A stretch of DNA of 64,000 nucleotides from Halichondria panicea (lineage: Eukaryota; Porifera; Demospongiae; Suberitida; Halichondriidae), in NCBI RefSeq assembly GCF_963675165.1, contig NC_087380.1, forward strand, positions 1,355,803-1,419,802, read 5' to 3'. Every line of letters starts with the position of its first letter. Position 1 is the first letter of the stretch. Below, in pieces: positions 50,145 to 61,911 of the stretch. The position numbers and the translations under genes were made by a program. Below the pieces are notes generated by a model that saw nothing but the letters and a program-made list of their open reading frames with translations, made no database searches and was not told the DNA's origin.

Positions 50145-51892
50145 CCCCTCTCTCACAACTCCATGAAAACACAACAAACTCAGTCATTTATTTCACAGTC
50201 ATTTATTGCCTTGACAGTATTGGAACTATAACTATTATTTTTGACCACCAGGCTCTTAATTATTATATAGAATGTGCAGCACATGCACTAAATTAAATCT
50301 TGAACTCTACATTAGGGCTTGGTAAATTATGTTGGGAGATTTCTAGCAACTAGCATAATTGAGCACTAAATTCACATAATTTAACCCTAGACCTAATTTC
50401 ACATCTTATGATGTAGCTAGATAGACATAATTATTACAATACCGTATAGCTAGAAATTTCTGCAGCCCAAAAATTCTGCGAATTCTGCGAATGAATGAAG
50501 AAGTAAACGCAGCATTTTTGGGCCGCAGAAATTTCTAGCTATACGGTACATCTGTACTGTAAGCACTAGCCACTAGGCAGGCATGGGGGAGTATTTTATT
50601 TTTCAGCACTAGAGGATTATATTTCACTTTCCGTAATGCTATATACCTCAGGTATAGCCTCGGTCCCGGGACGATTTTTTAAATAAAAATACTAGCTAGA
50701 GACAACAGGCTGGGAATGAGGCTATGTATCTTTTTTGACTGGAATAATGGGTACACCAAACTGGAATGATAGGCTGACTTTTTAAACAGAATAATAGGCA
50801 AAATAAAAAGCATAATTTGCCAAGGCCTACTCTACACTAGCTGCATGTTCTTTATGGTAATTGGGTGTGGTCCTTCCGTTAAAAAAAGGAGGTCGAGATT
50901 ATGTCTGATAAGCAGCTATGATTGCCTATGAATGTAGGTGCCAATTTTAATTGCTTGGGCTAACCATGCTGCAGGAAGTGACACTGACCACGTTAAAAAT
51001 GCTGTAATGCTGTAATTTGATAATAATAATAATAATAATAATAAAGGTCGAGCCACGCCCAACCAGTACGTGAAGATTAGCGCTAGATGCTAGTCTCGCA
51101 AGCCACGCCCCTTCACTTGAAGAAGGGTCTGTGTGTGGAGTTGTCCCATACGTACTCACTCTGCCACGCTATAGTGGGCGTGGCAGATTAGCTGCTCAGC
51201 CTATCAGCAGACAGGCAAGCAATTAGCCTTTGATTGAATACTAATTATTCACCCACGCCCCGCCCACGCAGTGTGTTATTGCTGAATGCAATCAGAGGCT
51301 AACTGCTTGAGCTGAACTGCGCCTGTCGTGCCTCCTCTGGCCTATCAGTATGCTAATCCATGACGTCATGTGGGTGTTGTTTTTATGATACGAGTGAGAT
51401 ACATGTAAAGGAACCACTCACCATACACGGCTCTGTTCTCAGTAGGCACTGCAAACACTCTCAACCTCTCTGGGCCAAGCCATTTGCGAATGTGTTGCAT
51501 TTTGAATAATTCAAAGGGGTTGCAGAAGTGGAGGATTGGTAAAGTAGGCGTTGTTCAACCCTCACACAGCTGATGTAGAACACTGCTGTGCGAGGATTTA
51601 TAAAGGCTCTGCCTTGACAGTCAACAAATCCCTACAGACAGTATTGGATACAATGGAGGGAGATATTAAACACTGCACACACTAACTTTATTAAATCTAC
51701 TGGGATGACTGAACACACTATTATATAATTCTATATAACTGCATGTCATGTAGATCTAGACACACTTCTACTCCATATTCTCACAGTTGACTTTTGTAGG
51801 TTGTTATTTTGCACAGTGTCCTTTATGAATCTTGCATACATATCAGGTACAATTCAATATTAGACTAGCTAGAGATCTATACAGGAACAAGA
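50145..51892. other. Spacer between AOX and receptor 5
   Basis: Contains a palindromic MITE (50442-50546), an ATT microsatellite (about 51019-51043) and unassigned AT-rich DNA. A short fusion of receptor CC-domain sequence (gaacactgctgtgcgaggat, about 51580) lies next to UHRF1-like last-exon sequence (gacagtcaacaaatccctac, about 51618-51665). No gene is seen. Confidence 0.55.
50442..50546. mobile_element. 105-bp palindromic CCGTATAGC-family MITE
   Basis: Begins CCGTATAGCTAGAAATTTCT and ends with the complement, flanked by TA on both sides. The arms are nearly perfect over about 35 bp. It shares its terminal word with the element at 31221-31824. Confidence 0.8.
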
Positions 51893-54863
51893 ATGTTTCC
51901 TCTAAAGATACGATTGTACTGGCTACTGGGAAGTGTGTCATTTTTGTTTGTGCAGACTATAAGTGAGTTCTGTGGGTACATTTTTATAGACTAGAGACTA
52001 TTTTAATTTTAAAGAGTGTGTGGATATAGGACGTTTAGCCCACTTGTAAATGTGCATGAATGTTTGTTCTCCACAGCGGCTTGTCCAGACCTCCCTGTAC
52101 CAACCAACGGAAGAATTTCCTACAGTGACACCACCATCCCGAGAGCTGTGGACTCCACGGCTTTCTACACCTGTCACCCTGGCTACCTGATGACTGGACT
52201 GGCAGTGAGGATGTGTACTGCTAGTGGATGGAGCACTGGAGATGACCCCGTCTGTATTGGTGAGAGTTATTAGTGTGTTGCTGAACTGATGTGGAGTGTG
52301 TGTACCCCCACAGCTATCTGTCCTGAGCTGCCTACTCTGGCCAATGGAATGATCAGCTACAGCCCAAATAATGTCATGATCAGGCGAGATGGAGCTATAG
52401 CAACACACAGCTGTGATAGTGGCTACACACTGAGTGGAGATCAGACCAGGACTTGTCAGGCTAATAGAGACTGGAGTGGGTTAGAACCTGCTTGTAATAG
52501 TGAGTACACTGTAATCTCTGAAAATTAACAACCATGTTTGTTGTTAAGTTGGTGACTGTGGGCCTCTAACTATTAATAATGGACAAGTCAGTACAACAGT
52601 TGGAACCACTTTTGAGAGCATAGCTACCTACACTTGTAACCCGGGATACATTCAAAATGGACCATCCACCAGAACTTGTCAGGCAGATATGATGTGGAGT
52701 AGAGCTGCACCAACTTGTGATGGTGAGATGATTAAAGTATAATTTTTTATGATTCCCCATTATTATCTGATATCCCCCACAGTCCTGTGTCCTCGTGAGC
52801 CCCTCTCCAATGGAATGGTGACCTACTCCACTTCTAGATCTGATGGCCCTCCACCAGTTGGAGCAGTGGCCACTTACTCTTGTGACACTGGCTATGAACT
52901 GAGTGGTGCTAGTACGAGGAATTGTGTGGCTGTCAGTGGATGGAGTCCATCTCTACCTGTTTGCAATCGTTGGTTGAATTAAAACATGTTTAAATTGTTT
53001 ATGGATTCTATTACAGTTGTTGATTGCAATGGTCTCTCTAATCCAACCAATGGACAAGTCAGTACATCCTCTGGAACCACCTTCATGATGACTGCTACCT
53101 ACACATGTAATGATGGATACATGCGTATTGGTAGTGAGAACATAACGTGTGGGAGTGATAGAAACTGGACTCCAGAAGCTCCAACCTGCGAACGTAAGCT
53201 CGTTATAATTATAGCTGGAACCAATAGTACATGTAACATTTAGCTGTTGACTGTGGTGTCCTCACTGACCCCTCCAATGGAGCAATAAACATATCCTCTG
53301 GAACCACCTTCATGATGACTGCTACCTACACCTGTAACACTGGATACACTCTCATTGGAGCAAACACTCGGACTTGTGGGAGTGATGGACAGTGGACTCC
53401 AGATGCTCCAACCTGTTTACGTACGCAAGTTATTACACATATTCATATTTGTTGATGTGGTCTGCCTGTTGTCATCATTTTGTCATCTCAGTAGATGTGT
53501 TTACTCATCAGGCTTAAACTGCGTGAAACTGCATTCAATTTGTTGTTACATTGTTATAATGTTCACAGAGCTCCTAGCTGTGATCACCTCCAGTAGTGTT
53601 CCAATGGCTGGTCAGAGTTTCTCCCTCACTTGTTCCCTGACTGGAGGGGCCTCTCTACAACCCACCCTCTCCTACCAGTGGACGAGGGACGGAGGGTCAC
53701 TCATGACCAGCACAGCAACCCTCAATTTTGACACTCTCAACTTGTCAGACGCTGGTATATACAGCTGTCAGGTCATCCTTACTTCCAGTCAGCTTGAAGG
53801 GGGACACACTGTAGCTGCTCACTACACCATTAAGTTCATGGGTAAGTTAAAATTTTCCCGAAAAAATTTCATATGAGATTGTGTATAATTTATATCTAGT
53901 TATGCTCTTTTTAAGATCAATTTTTCGATCACATCAATTATCGTAACAGCTTATGTTTTGCTCTATAGCACTCAACATTCAACTCCGTCTGGATGGAATA
54001 ACAGACTGTGAGGTGTTCATTGTGTCCGAGACAATGGCCAAAGCCACTGACATCACTAACAGACTATCTCAAGGTATTGAAGGATTGTGTGCTTGTGGGT
54101 TCAGCCCCTCCCTTCTCACTGACGAGTTCATCAATTGTTTTGATGGTTCCTCTAGTCATGTGACCTACAGAGCTGTACTGACTGGAACAGAAACTGTATC
54201 TGCTGTGGAACTAATTTCTTTAATTGAACGATGGATCAGCGACACTTCAAGCATCATAGTACAAAGTACCCGACTTGGTTTGACAAACACTTGCCCTGTG
54301 GTGATCACTGACAGAGACAGTCCAGAGTGCCCTGAGGACATCACTAATCGAACAACTGCTACACCCACAGAGAGTGTAGTGGTCAATGTTGGTGCAGTGG
54401 CTGGTGGGGTGGCTGGTGGAGTCTTGGCCATTGCTGTGCTAGTTATGATTGTAATAGTAGTTATGTTGAGGCAACGGAGGTCTGGATCCCAGGACATGAG
54501 TGATGAGAGGACAGGTAGCCAACCAACAGAGTGAGTGTTAGTGTGCATGGTCTGTGAATGCTCTACATGCATGGTTTTAGAGTGCTCTTGTGTTCACTGC
54601 ATTTCCATAAAATATATAGTTACATTAAATGTAAAGCCCACAAAGACACTCACAATGGTGATCCATGCATAAATTAAATGTCCTGCAGACTACCCCCAGT
54701 GGTGACGAGTCATCTCCCCTCCCATGATTTCGAGGAGTTGAGTGAACTGGAAGAGGAGGGTGCCTATGAGGTGGTGGACCCCCCTCCTCCTGCACGAGGA
54801 AACTTCCAGCTCACTGCCTGTGCAGCTTATGCACCCATTAACTTCAACACAGAGAACAAATAG
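51893..54863 (+). CDS. CCP-Ig-SEA-like receptor with tyrosine tail, receptor 5 (intact, no CC domain)
   Basis: Exons: 51893-51962 signal (MFPLKIRLYWLLGSVSFLFV); CCPs 52077-52259, 52314-52499, 52549-52722, 52783-52968, 53017-53193, 53244-53420; 53569-53841 Ig; 53969-54530 SEA-like domain and membrane span; 54689-54863 tail. All phases agree, giving 720 codons. Unlike its relatives it has no N-terminal CC-motif exon; a scrap of that domain survives upstream near 51580. The SEA-like part keeps GLCACGFSPSLL and VTYRAVLTG. The Thr/Ser spacer before the span is shorter than in receptors 3, 4 and 6. The tail has GAYEVVDPPPPARGNFQL, so the first tyrosine motif is kept and the second (ADYQL) is replaced by GNFQL. 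Donor gttggt after 52968 is weak. Confidence 0.87.
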
Positions 54864-55369
54864 AGACTATAACAACACAGACTGTTATGAATATCATGTA
54901 GTTGTTATTGCAAGTTATGTAACTCCCATATGCCACGGTGTGTGCAGTGATTTGCGCAATAGTGTATGTTTATCTAACACAAGCATGCAAAGCATGCAAA
55001 AGATACTGCTATGATTCTATCTGTTTAAACTGCATGAGTGAGATATTAATTCTGTACAGCGGGTATATTTCGAGGGTATAAATGTTTGCAGTTTTTGTAA
55101 AAGCCTGTACCGTGAACATGCATGATACCCACAAATTTAATATCGCATGCATGCATGCTGCAAAACTGCTATTCCGCGAAAATCTTTCAGAGATCTTTCC
55201 GGTAGGACAGGTATCTGTGTTGTCATATACATATAATTATTCTTACCAACATGCACAGGCAGTAAAGTGGGCTAGTTTTTTTTGTATAGGATGTGACTGT
55301 ATTCATTTGTGTCTATAATTATTCATAGCGTTCACATGACTGTTTAGTAGCTGAGTGTTTTGATCAGAC
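54864..55369. other. Spacer upstream of sulfatase 1
   Basis: The sequence at 55057-55090 (gcgggtatatttcgagggta) matches the beginning of the UHRF1 units (about 320), so a trace of that repeat is present. The promoter of the sulfatase must lie here. No recognisable motif. Confidence 0.4.
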
Positions 55370-56956
55370 ATGCCTCAGGGGAAGAAGCTCAGTATCTTAG
55401 TTACCCTGCTTGTAACTAGCTGTGTTTTCAAAACAACTGCTGGTTTGAAGGATGTATTGTTTATTGCTGTGGATGATTTGAGACCCGACCTCGGTACTTA
55501 TGGAATTGATGTTGTGAAGTCTCCAAACATTGACAAGCTAGCTTCCGAGTCACTTGTGTTTGATAGAGCGTACTGTCAGGTAGCAATGTGTTCGCCATCT
55601 CGAGCTTCTCTGCTAACTGGAAGACGTCCAGACACTAATCATGTTTGGAAGATAGCTGGTGACGAATATTGGAGGACAACTACGAATGCTACAACTATTC
55701 CTCAGTACTTCAAGGAGAATGGGTATGTGAGTGCTGGAATAGGAAAGATATTTCACCCTGGTTCCCCAAGTGGAAATGATGATATACAATACTCATGGAG
55801 TGTGCCTTACTTTCATGCCCCTGCAGACACTACAGGTAATAACCCATCTTGGCATTCCTTTGACAATAACGCTACCAACTTACAAGACGGCAAACTTGTC
55901 GACTATACTATCACCACCATGAAAGAAATCAAGGAAAACAGGACCAAAGGGGACAACAGGCCATTCTTTCTTGCACTCGGTATTCATAAACCCCATCTTC
56001 CATTTTTCTGTGCTGAAAAGTATTTTGATATGTACCCACCAGCTGAGCAGATAGAGCCTCCAAAGAATACTGATGTTCCAAAAAACTTTCCACCAATCGC
56101 AAGAGGACTTTGTGCAATTAATAGGTTCAATGACACAAAAGAATTCTTTCCACATTTCAATAAATGTAAAACTGATGTTCAGGAATCATTTCACGGAAAA
56201 GACTGTCAAATTCCTCTTAACTACACTCGTGTGTTGAGAAGAGCCTACTACTCTTGTGTGAGTCAGACAGATGCACTGATTGGAGAGGTTATTAATGAAA
56301 TGACATCACTCGGATTAGCTGATGACACGATTATTGTCTTATGGGGTGATCACGGTTGGCAACTGGGCGAACACAATCATTGGTGTAAAATGAGTAACTT
56401 CGAAGATGCTACACGAGTACCCTTCATGCTGAGGGTTCCTGGGGTCACGGACAAAGGCATGCGTACTAGCGCTCTGGTTGAACTCATTGACATATTCCCG
56501 ACAATCACTGAGCTAGCTGGTATTAAGGTACCTCCAATGTGTCCTGTTGGAAACAAGCAACCTCTGGTGTGTGTGGAGGGGACTAGTCTAACCCCTCTGC
56601 TCCAGAACCCCAACATGGACTTCAAGAAAGCAGCCTTCTCACAATTCCCACGACCATATTATGGGATGAGTGTGATACCAGATGAACCTGTTTTTGACTC
56701 TGAGAGTGAAGAGAATGTGATGGGTTACTCCATTCGAGTGGATCAGTATCGTTTCACAGAATGGTATCGTTTCAATCACATAACAGCAACTCCAAATTTT
56801 ACAGATATTTGGGGGACTGAACTTTATAACCACACGGAGCCGACAATGTCCTTCAACGATGAGAACGAGAACATGGCCGGTGATTCAGACAAGCAAGACT
56901 TGGTCGAGTCTCTCCGAAAAATACTACAAGCTGGTTGGAGGGCAGCTATGCCTTGA
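55370..56956 (+). CDS. Iduronate-2-sulfatase-like enzyme, intronless, copy 1
   Basis: A single 528-codon open frame. The N-terminus has a hydrophobic signal (LSILVTLLVTSCVFKTTAG). The metal motif AVDDLRPDLG (residues 33-42) and the sulfatase signature CSPSRASLLTGR with Cys74, the residue converted to formylglycine, are intact. RRPDTNHVW, TTIPQYFKENGY, GKIFHPG, HKPHLPF and WGDHGWQLGEHNHWCK follow the iduronate-2-sulfatase pattern rather than the arylsulfatase A/B pattern. Expected role: removal of 2-O-sulfate from iduronate-type sugars in the lysosome or outside the cell. The length is near the usual 550. It lacks introns although surrounding genes have many, suggesting origin by retroposition or an old intron loss. 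It lies between two receptors and has two relatives in the window. Confidence 0.9.
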   Translation: MPQGKKLSILVTLLVTSCVFKTTAGLKDVLFIAVDDLRPDLGTYGIDVVKSPNIDKLASESLVFDRAYCQVAMCSPSRASLLTGRRPDTNHVWKIAGDEYWRTTTNATTIPQYFKENGYVSAGIGKIFHPGSPSGNDDIQYSWSVPYFHAPADTTGNNPSWHSFDNNATNLQDGKLVDYTITTMKEIKENRTKGDNRPFFLALGIHKPHLPFFCAEKYFDMYPPAEQIEPPKNTDVPKNFPPIARGLCAINRFNDTKEFFPHFNKCKTDVQESFHGKDCQIPLNYTRVLRRAYYSCVSQTDALIGEVINEMTSLGLADDTIIVLWGDHGWQLGEHNHWCKMSNFEDATRVPFMLRVPGVTDKGMRTSALVELIDIFPTITELAGIKVPPMCPVGNKQPLVCVEGTSLTPLLQNPNMDFKKAAFSQFPRPYYGMSVIPDEPVFDSESEENVMGYSIRVDQYRFTEWYRFNHITATPNFTDIWGTELYNHTEPTMSFNDENENMAGDSDKQDLVESLRKILQAGWRAAMP

Positions 56957-58055
56957 CCATGCAACGGAACGTGTGTACTGTACTTATGTATTAGTAGTGT
57001 TTTATGTTTGTGTTTGTGTATATATAGGAGTTTGGAGTATACATTGTAGAAATGTAGCTTTTCAATGTAGTAAACTTCGGTTTCCAAGCGACTGCATGCG
57101 ATGGTTTCGAATCGAAGATGGTGTTATTTAAACTATTGGGTTGGTCCAACAATTATGTGTCTAATGCAATATATATCTGTGGTAAACTAGCATTACTTAG
57201 AATAGAGTAGTAGATTACATCATTTTGTATACGGAATAGTTATTCTTATTTTAGCTACCTGTTTTACTTGCTTATCCTGTTTTCTATGTTATAACCTGTT
57301 TTTGTACCACGTGGAGTTCAGTTGAATGATATATACAAATAATTATATGACAATATCAGCATCAACAATAAATACATTCATTATAGGCTTCTAATACTAG
57401 GAAATTCTTTTATCATGCCACGAGTGTATACAGTTATGATATATTTATGTCGATCCCCCTTAACCAACAATGGCTGAGGTATCCTCCTGTAACACAGATC
57501 CAAACACATGCTATAGTCATGTGGCCATTATTTAAAGTTTGATGTTACTTGTGCGACAACATGCACAGGATGTTGTTGGTCTATGTTGTGCATTGGAGAA
57601 ATAATGTGGGAATAATATAGTGATATATCTATTTGGAGGATAAAAGAATATAGCATAATAGGCAATGTTTTGAACATAATCTACCAACCACTATATTGTA
57701 TGGAGACTTCGGGGCCAACCTGGCTGTGTTATAGCATTTATATGGTGACCACAATAGACTGGCAGAAAATTGACATTTGGGGTTGTGGGAGGATTGCCAC
57801 AGAATCGTCAGATCAATACTTTAAAGAGTCAGCAACTCACTTTGACAAGTGATGACATCTCCACTCCATGCTCTGTTGGACTGACATACCCAGGCAGTAG
57901 ATTTATTATTCCTATTGGTCAATAAAATGGACATGTTTCCTGCATGGAGGGATCTAACATTACAGCTTATTCTACAATATTCACTTCCTTATCATAACTT
58001 TTGTATTTATATCTATGATTTCAGTGAATCTTAAATTATTTCTCACAATTAAGCT
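56957..58055. other. Spacer between sulfatase 1 and receptor 6
   Basis: About 1.1 kb of AT-rich sequence with no recognised gene or element. The last few dozen bases precede an ATG shared with receptor 4 (ctatggccttctcaagactt). Confidence 0.4.
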
Positions 58056-61000
58056 ATGGCCTTCTCAAGACTTGCTCTGAGCCTACTACTAGGACTAACA
58101 GTGTCTGTTGGATGGGCACATGCACAGGCAGCACTGAGTGAGTTATTGTGTGTATAGATCCACTTTGCATATAGATATGGTGCAAGCTATAAGCTCTATA
58201 AATACAGTCAATTTCTTGGCAATATGATTTGGTGGACTATAATTATTATGATATTATAAACACACATGCATGCACTACCATGGACTCAGTTCGACTGGCA
58301 GCATCCAATGATCCCGATGGCACTGACCACACTGGAGAGATCATCTCGTTCTCTGATGTTGGATCAGGATATGGTACTGATCCACCAGCCTGGTATTGCT
58401 ACACCTCAAAAACTGGTGGTGTAGTGTGGCAGTTCCCTGATGGGAGTGCATTGCCCATAAACCTAACCAAAAGGGTTGCAGTTGGGGACGAAGTGTTCAT
58501 CAGTGGTGTTATAAATCCTGGAGCTGTTGTTCTGCATCGTGGACCTACACACTTCAGTCCTGATGGAGAACACTGCTGTGTGAGGATTGCTAATGGCCCT
58601 GCACAGAGGCTGTGTGTCACCTTTAGTGAGTGCTGACTATATTGTCTATGTCCAATACTAACCCCCACCCCCCACAGCTCCCTGCCCCACACTGAGTCTC
58701 CTCACTGACATTAATGAAGGGATCTCATACGACCCTGACACCAACATAGCCACCTACGGCTGTGTCCCTGGGTACGCACCAACCATCACCAATGGAACAG
58801 CACAGAGGATGTGTCAGAGTGATGGTACTAGTGCTGGTAACTGGACTGGAACACCACCTACAGTTACTTGTGCACGTGAGTACTGCAAGCTGCACTTGAG
58901 CAATGCAAGCATAACTGATCGTTGTTGTCTCAGCTTTGAATTGTGGGACACCTCCCTCTGTTCCCAATGCATCTTCTGGAACACCCACCAAAATAACTTA
59001 TCAAGGGACAGTGACCTACACCTGTGTCAGTGGATACTGGATCTCTCCAGGAGTTACCACAGTAACGGCTACCTGTATGGCTAATAGGAACTGGGGACCT
59101 CTACCAACTTGTCAACGTATGGGAATTTTATACTGTCGGTAATCATACTGCATTGACTGTGTTCTCACCCACTCAGTTGGGGATTGTGGCTCACCTCTCT
59201 CCATTTCCAATGGATCTCCTGAACCACCAACCATCACAACTCTTGAAGGGATGGTGACCTACACCTGTGTCAGTGGGTATGAAGTTTCCAATGGAGTCAC
59301 CACAGCAATGGCTACCTGTATGGTTAGTGGAATGTGGGAGCCTGTACCAACTTGTTCAGGTATGTATTTTCACACACTTATACCGTATACTAGATTACGT
59401 TGCATGCTTAATGAACACAGGTGTCTCATGTGGTGACCCTCCTCCTGGCACCAATGCATCTCCTGGAACACCATCCAGAACAACCTACCAAGGGACAGTG
59501 ACTTACACCTGTGTTACTGGATATTGGATCTCTCCAGGAGTAACCACAGCAACGGCTACCTGTATGGCTAATAGGATGTGGGAGACTGTACCAAGTTGTT
59601 CACGTAAGTCATACAATTGTCCATGTCATCAATTTCATGTCTCTTGATCAAACATCTCTCCACAGCTGTTGACTGTGGTTCCCTGGACGCCCCTTCCAAT
59701 GGAACAGTGAACACATCCTCTGGAACCACCTTCATGATGACTGCTACCTACACCTGTGACACTGGATACACTCTCAGTGAAACTGTGACTAGAAGATGTC
59801 TGTCTAATGCAATGTGGAGCCTCACTGCATCCACCTGTACCGGTATGTCTCGTGTAGTCAAGTGTATAGTGTTGCTGTCAGTGGATGGAGTGCATTTCTA
59901 CCTGTTTGCAATCGTTAGTTAAACAAACACATATTGTTTATTATAATTCCTTTATAGTTGTCAACTGTGGAGCACTTATCAACCCTTCCAATGGAGCAGT
60001 AAACACATCCTCTGGAACCACTTACCTCCAAATAGCTGCCTACACCTGTAACACTGGATACACTCTCATTGGAGCAAACACTCGGACTTGTGGGAGTGGT
60101 GGACAGTGGACTCCAGATGCTCCAACCTGTTTACGTACGCAAATTATAGCAACATCAATTGTATATTAATTTTTCGTTAGCAGTGTGCATGTTTGTTGTT
60201 GTGGTCGACTTGTTATAATAACTTATGATGTTCACAGAATTAGTAGCAGAAGGGACCCCCAGTGGTATTCCAATGGCTGGTCAGAGTTTCTCCCTCACTT
60301 GTTCCCTGACTGGAGGGGCCTCTCTACAACCCACCCTCTCCTACCAGTGGACGAGGGAGGGAGGGTCACTCATGACCAGCACAGCAACCCTCAACTTTGA
60401 CACTCTCTACTTGTCAGACGCTGGTCAGTACAGCTGTCAGGTCATCCTCACCTCCAGTCAGCTTGAGGGGGAACACACTGTAGCTGCTCACTACACCATT
60501 GAGTTCATGAGTAAGTGGAGGGGTGTTTTGAAATTTTTCCTTGTAACATTATAGCCAATTACATACTTAGGTTAAATTGTTAAAATAAAGCTTTATTGTG
60601 TTGCCAATTTGGATCACTCTCTTTTGTTAATAGTTTACTCTTTTTTTAGCACTCAACATTCAACTTCAATTGGATGGAATAACAAACTGTGAGGTGTACA
60701 TTGAGTCAGTGTCAGGAAGAACTGGCTTAGCTGGTGACATCACTAACAGACTATCTCAAGGTGTTGGGTTCAGCCCCTCCCTTCTCACTGACAAGTTTAT
60801 CGATTGTTTTGACGGTTCCTCTAGTCATGTGACCTACAGAGCTGTACTGACTGGAACAGAAACTGTATCTGCTGTGGAACTCATTTCTTTAATTGAACAA
60901 TGGATCAGCGACACTCGAAGCATCATAGTACAAAGTACCCGACTTGGTTTAACAAACACTTGCCCTGTGGTGATCACTGACAGAGACAGTCCAGAGTGCC

Positions 61001-61544
61001 CTGAGGACATCACTAATCGGACACAGGTGGCTACTCCAACTTCTTCCATAGCTACTACCTCACTCACAGAGAGTGTAGTGGTCAATGTTGGTGCAGTGGC
61101 TGGTGGGGTGGTTGCTGGAGTCTTGGCCATTGCTGTGCTGGTACTAATCGTAATAGTGCTGGTTATGTTGAGGCAACGGAGGTCTGGATCCAAGGACATG
61201 AGTGATGAGAGGACAGGCAGCCAACCAACAAAGTGAGTTTTAGTTTGCATGGTCTTCTGTGAACTGAAATTAGCTGTATTATATATGTATATGCATGGCG
61301 TTAGAAAGGTCATGTGTATATGTTTAATTTTAAGTATATTGTCGTGTTCCATTCTATTTTCTGCAGCCTACCCCCAGTGGTGATGAGTCGTCTCCCCTCC
61401 CAAGATTTCATGGAGTTGAGCGAACTACAAAAGGAGGCTACCTATGAGGTAGTGGGCCAGCCACGCCCCCCTCCTCCTGCAGACTACTATTTCACCACCA
61501 GTGCAGCTTATGAATCCACTGACTTCAACACAGACAGCAAATAG
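58056..61544 (+). CDS. CCP-Ig-SEA-like receptor with tyrosine tail, receptor 6
   Basis: Exons: 58056-58137 signal (MAFSRLALSLLLGLTVSVGW); 58290-58625 CC-motif domain (WYCYTSKTG, GEHCCVRI); CCPs 58678-58875, 58934-59116, 59177-59359, 59421-59603, 59666-59842, 59958-60134; 60238-60510 Ig; 60650-61232 SEA-like domain and span; 61367-61544 tail. All phases agree, giving 850 codons. Relative to receptors 3 and 5 an 18-bp deletion removes EGLCAC, and with it two cysteines, from the SEA-like domain (near 60766). The tail keeps ATYEVVGQPRPPPPADYYF. Signal and CC domain are almost identical to receptor 4. One CCP, 59666-59842, is nearly identical to a CCP of phosphatase paralogue 1 (4850-5026), so ectodomain sequence has been exchanged between classes. 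Confidence 0.88.
59876..59920 (+). pseudogene. Tail of a deleted CCP exon
   Basis: The words gctgtcagtggatggagtgc and ctgtttgcaatcgttag match the end of the CCP exons at 5079-5287, 38842-39021 and 52783-52968. The first three quarters and the acceptor are gone, joined directly to upstream intron sequence. It marks a CCP lost from receptor 6. Confidence 0.8.
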
Positions 61545-61911
61545 AGACTAATACAACACGTACTGTTATATATGAATCATACATGTAGTTGTTATCCGCA
61601 TGACCTGTAACTATAGCTACAGTGTGTAATTGATATTAGTGCGGTGTTTAACTGAAACTGACCCACATCGCATAATCATACTGGTATAGTGTAGATCTCT
61701 CTCTCTCTATACTGGCATCTAGCATTTATTAAACGGGAGGAGGGGGGGTTGTAGTTTAACCGCCTTTCAGCAACCATAATTTTACAAGAAAGACCAATTA
61801 ATGATTTGTTCAAAAATGTTTTGACTAATACACACACTCAGCAAGCTAACAGCATATAAGTTGAGGACACATTCATGCATACAATAACACTATTATACAC
61901 TATATCTTAAT
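61545..61911. other. Convergent 3' spacer
   Basis: The 3' ends of receptor 6 (plus) and sulfatase 2 (minus) face each other across 367 bp. Only a short CT microsatellite (about 61698-61709) and a G run are visible. Confidence 0.5.

Noticed and set aside
55370-56956. Bacterial origin of the intronless sulfatases
   Set aside because: Lack of introns is suggestive, but the sequence pattern follows animal iduronate-2-sulfatase and the signal peptide is eukaryote-compatible. Without a tree, transfer cannot be supported.
57670-57852. 60-codon open frame between sulfatase 1 and receptor 6
   Set aside because: No domain, no flanking splice signals of note, and no homologue in the other units.
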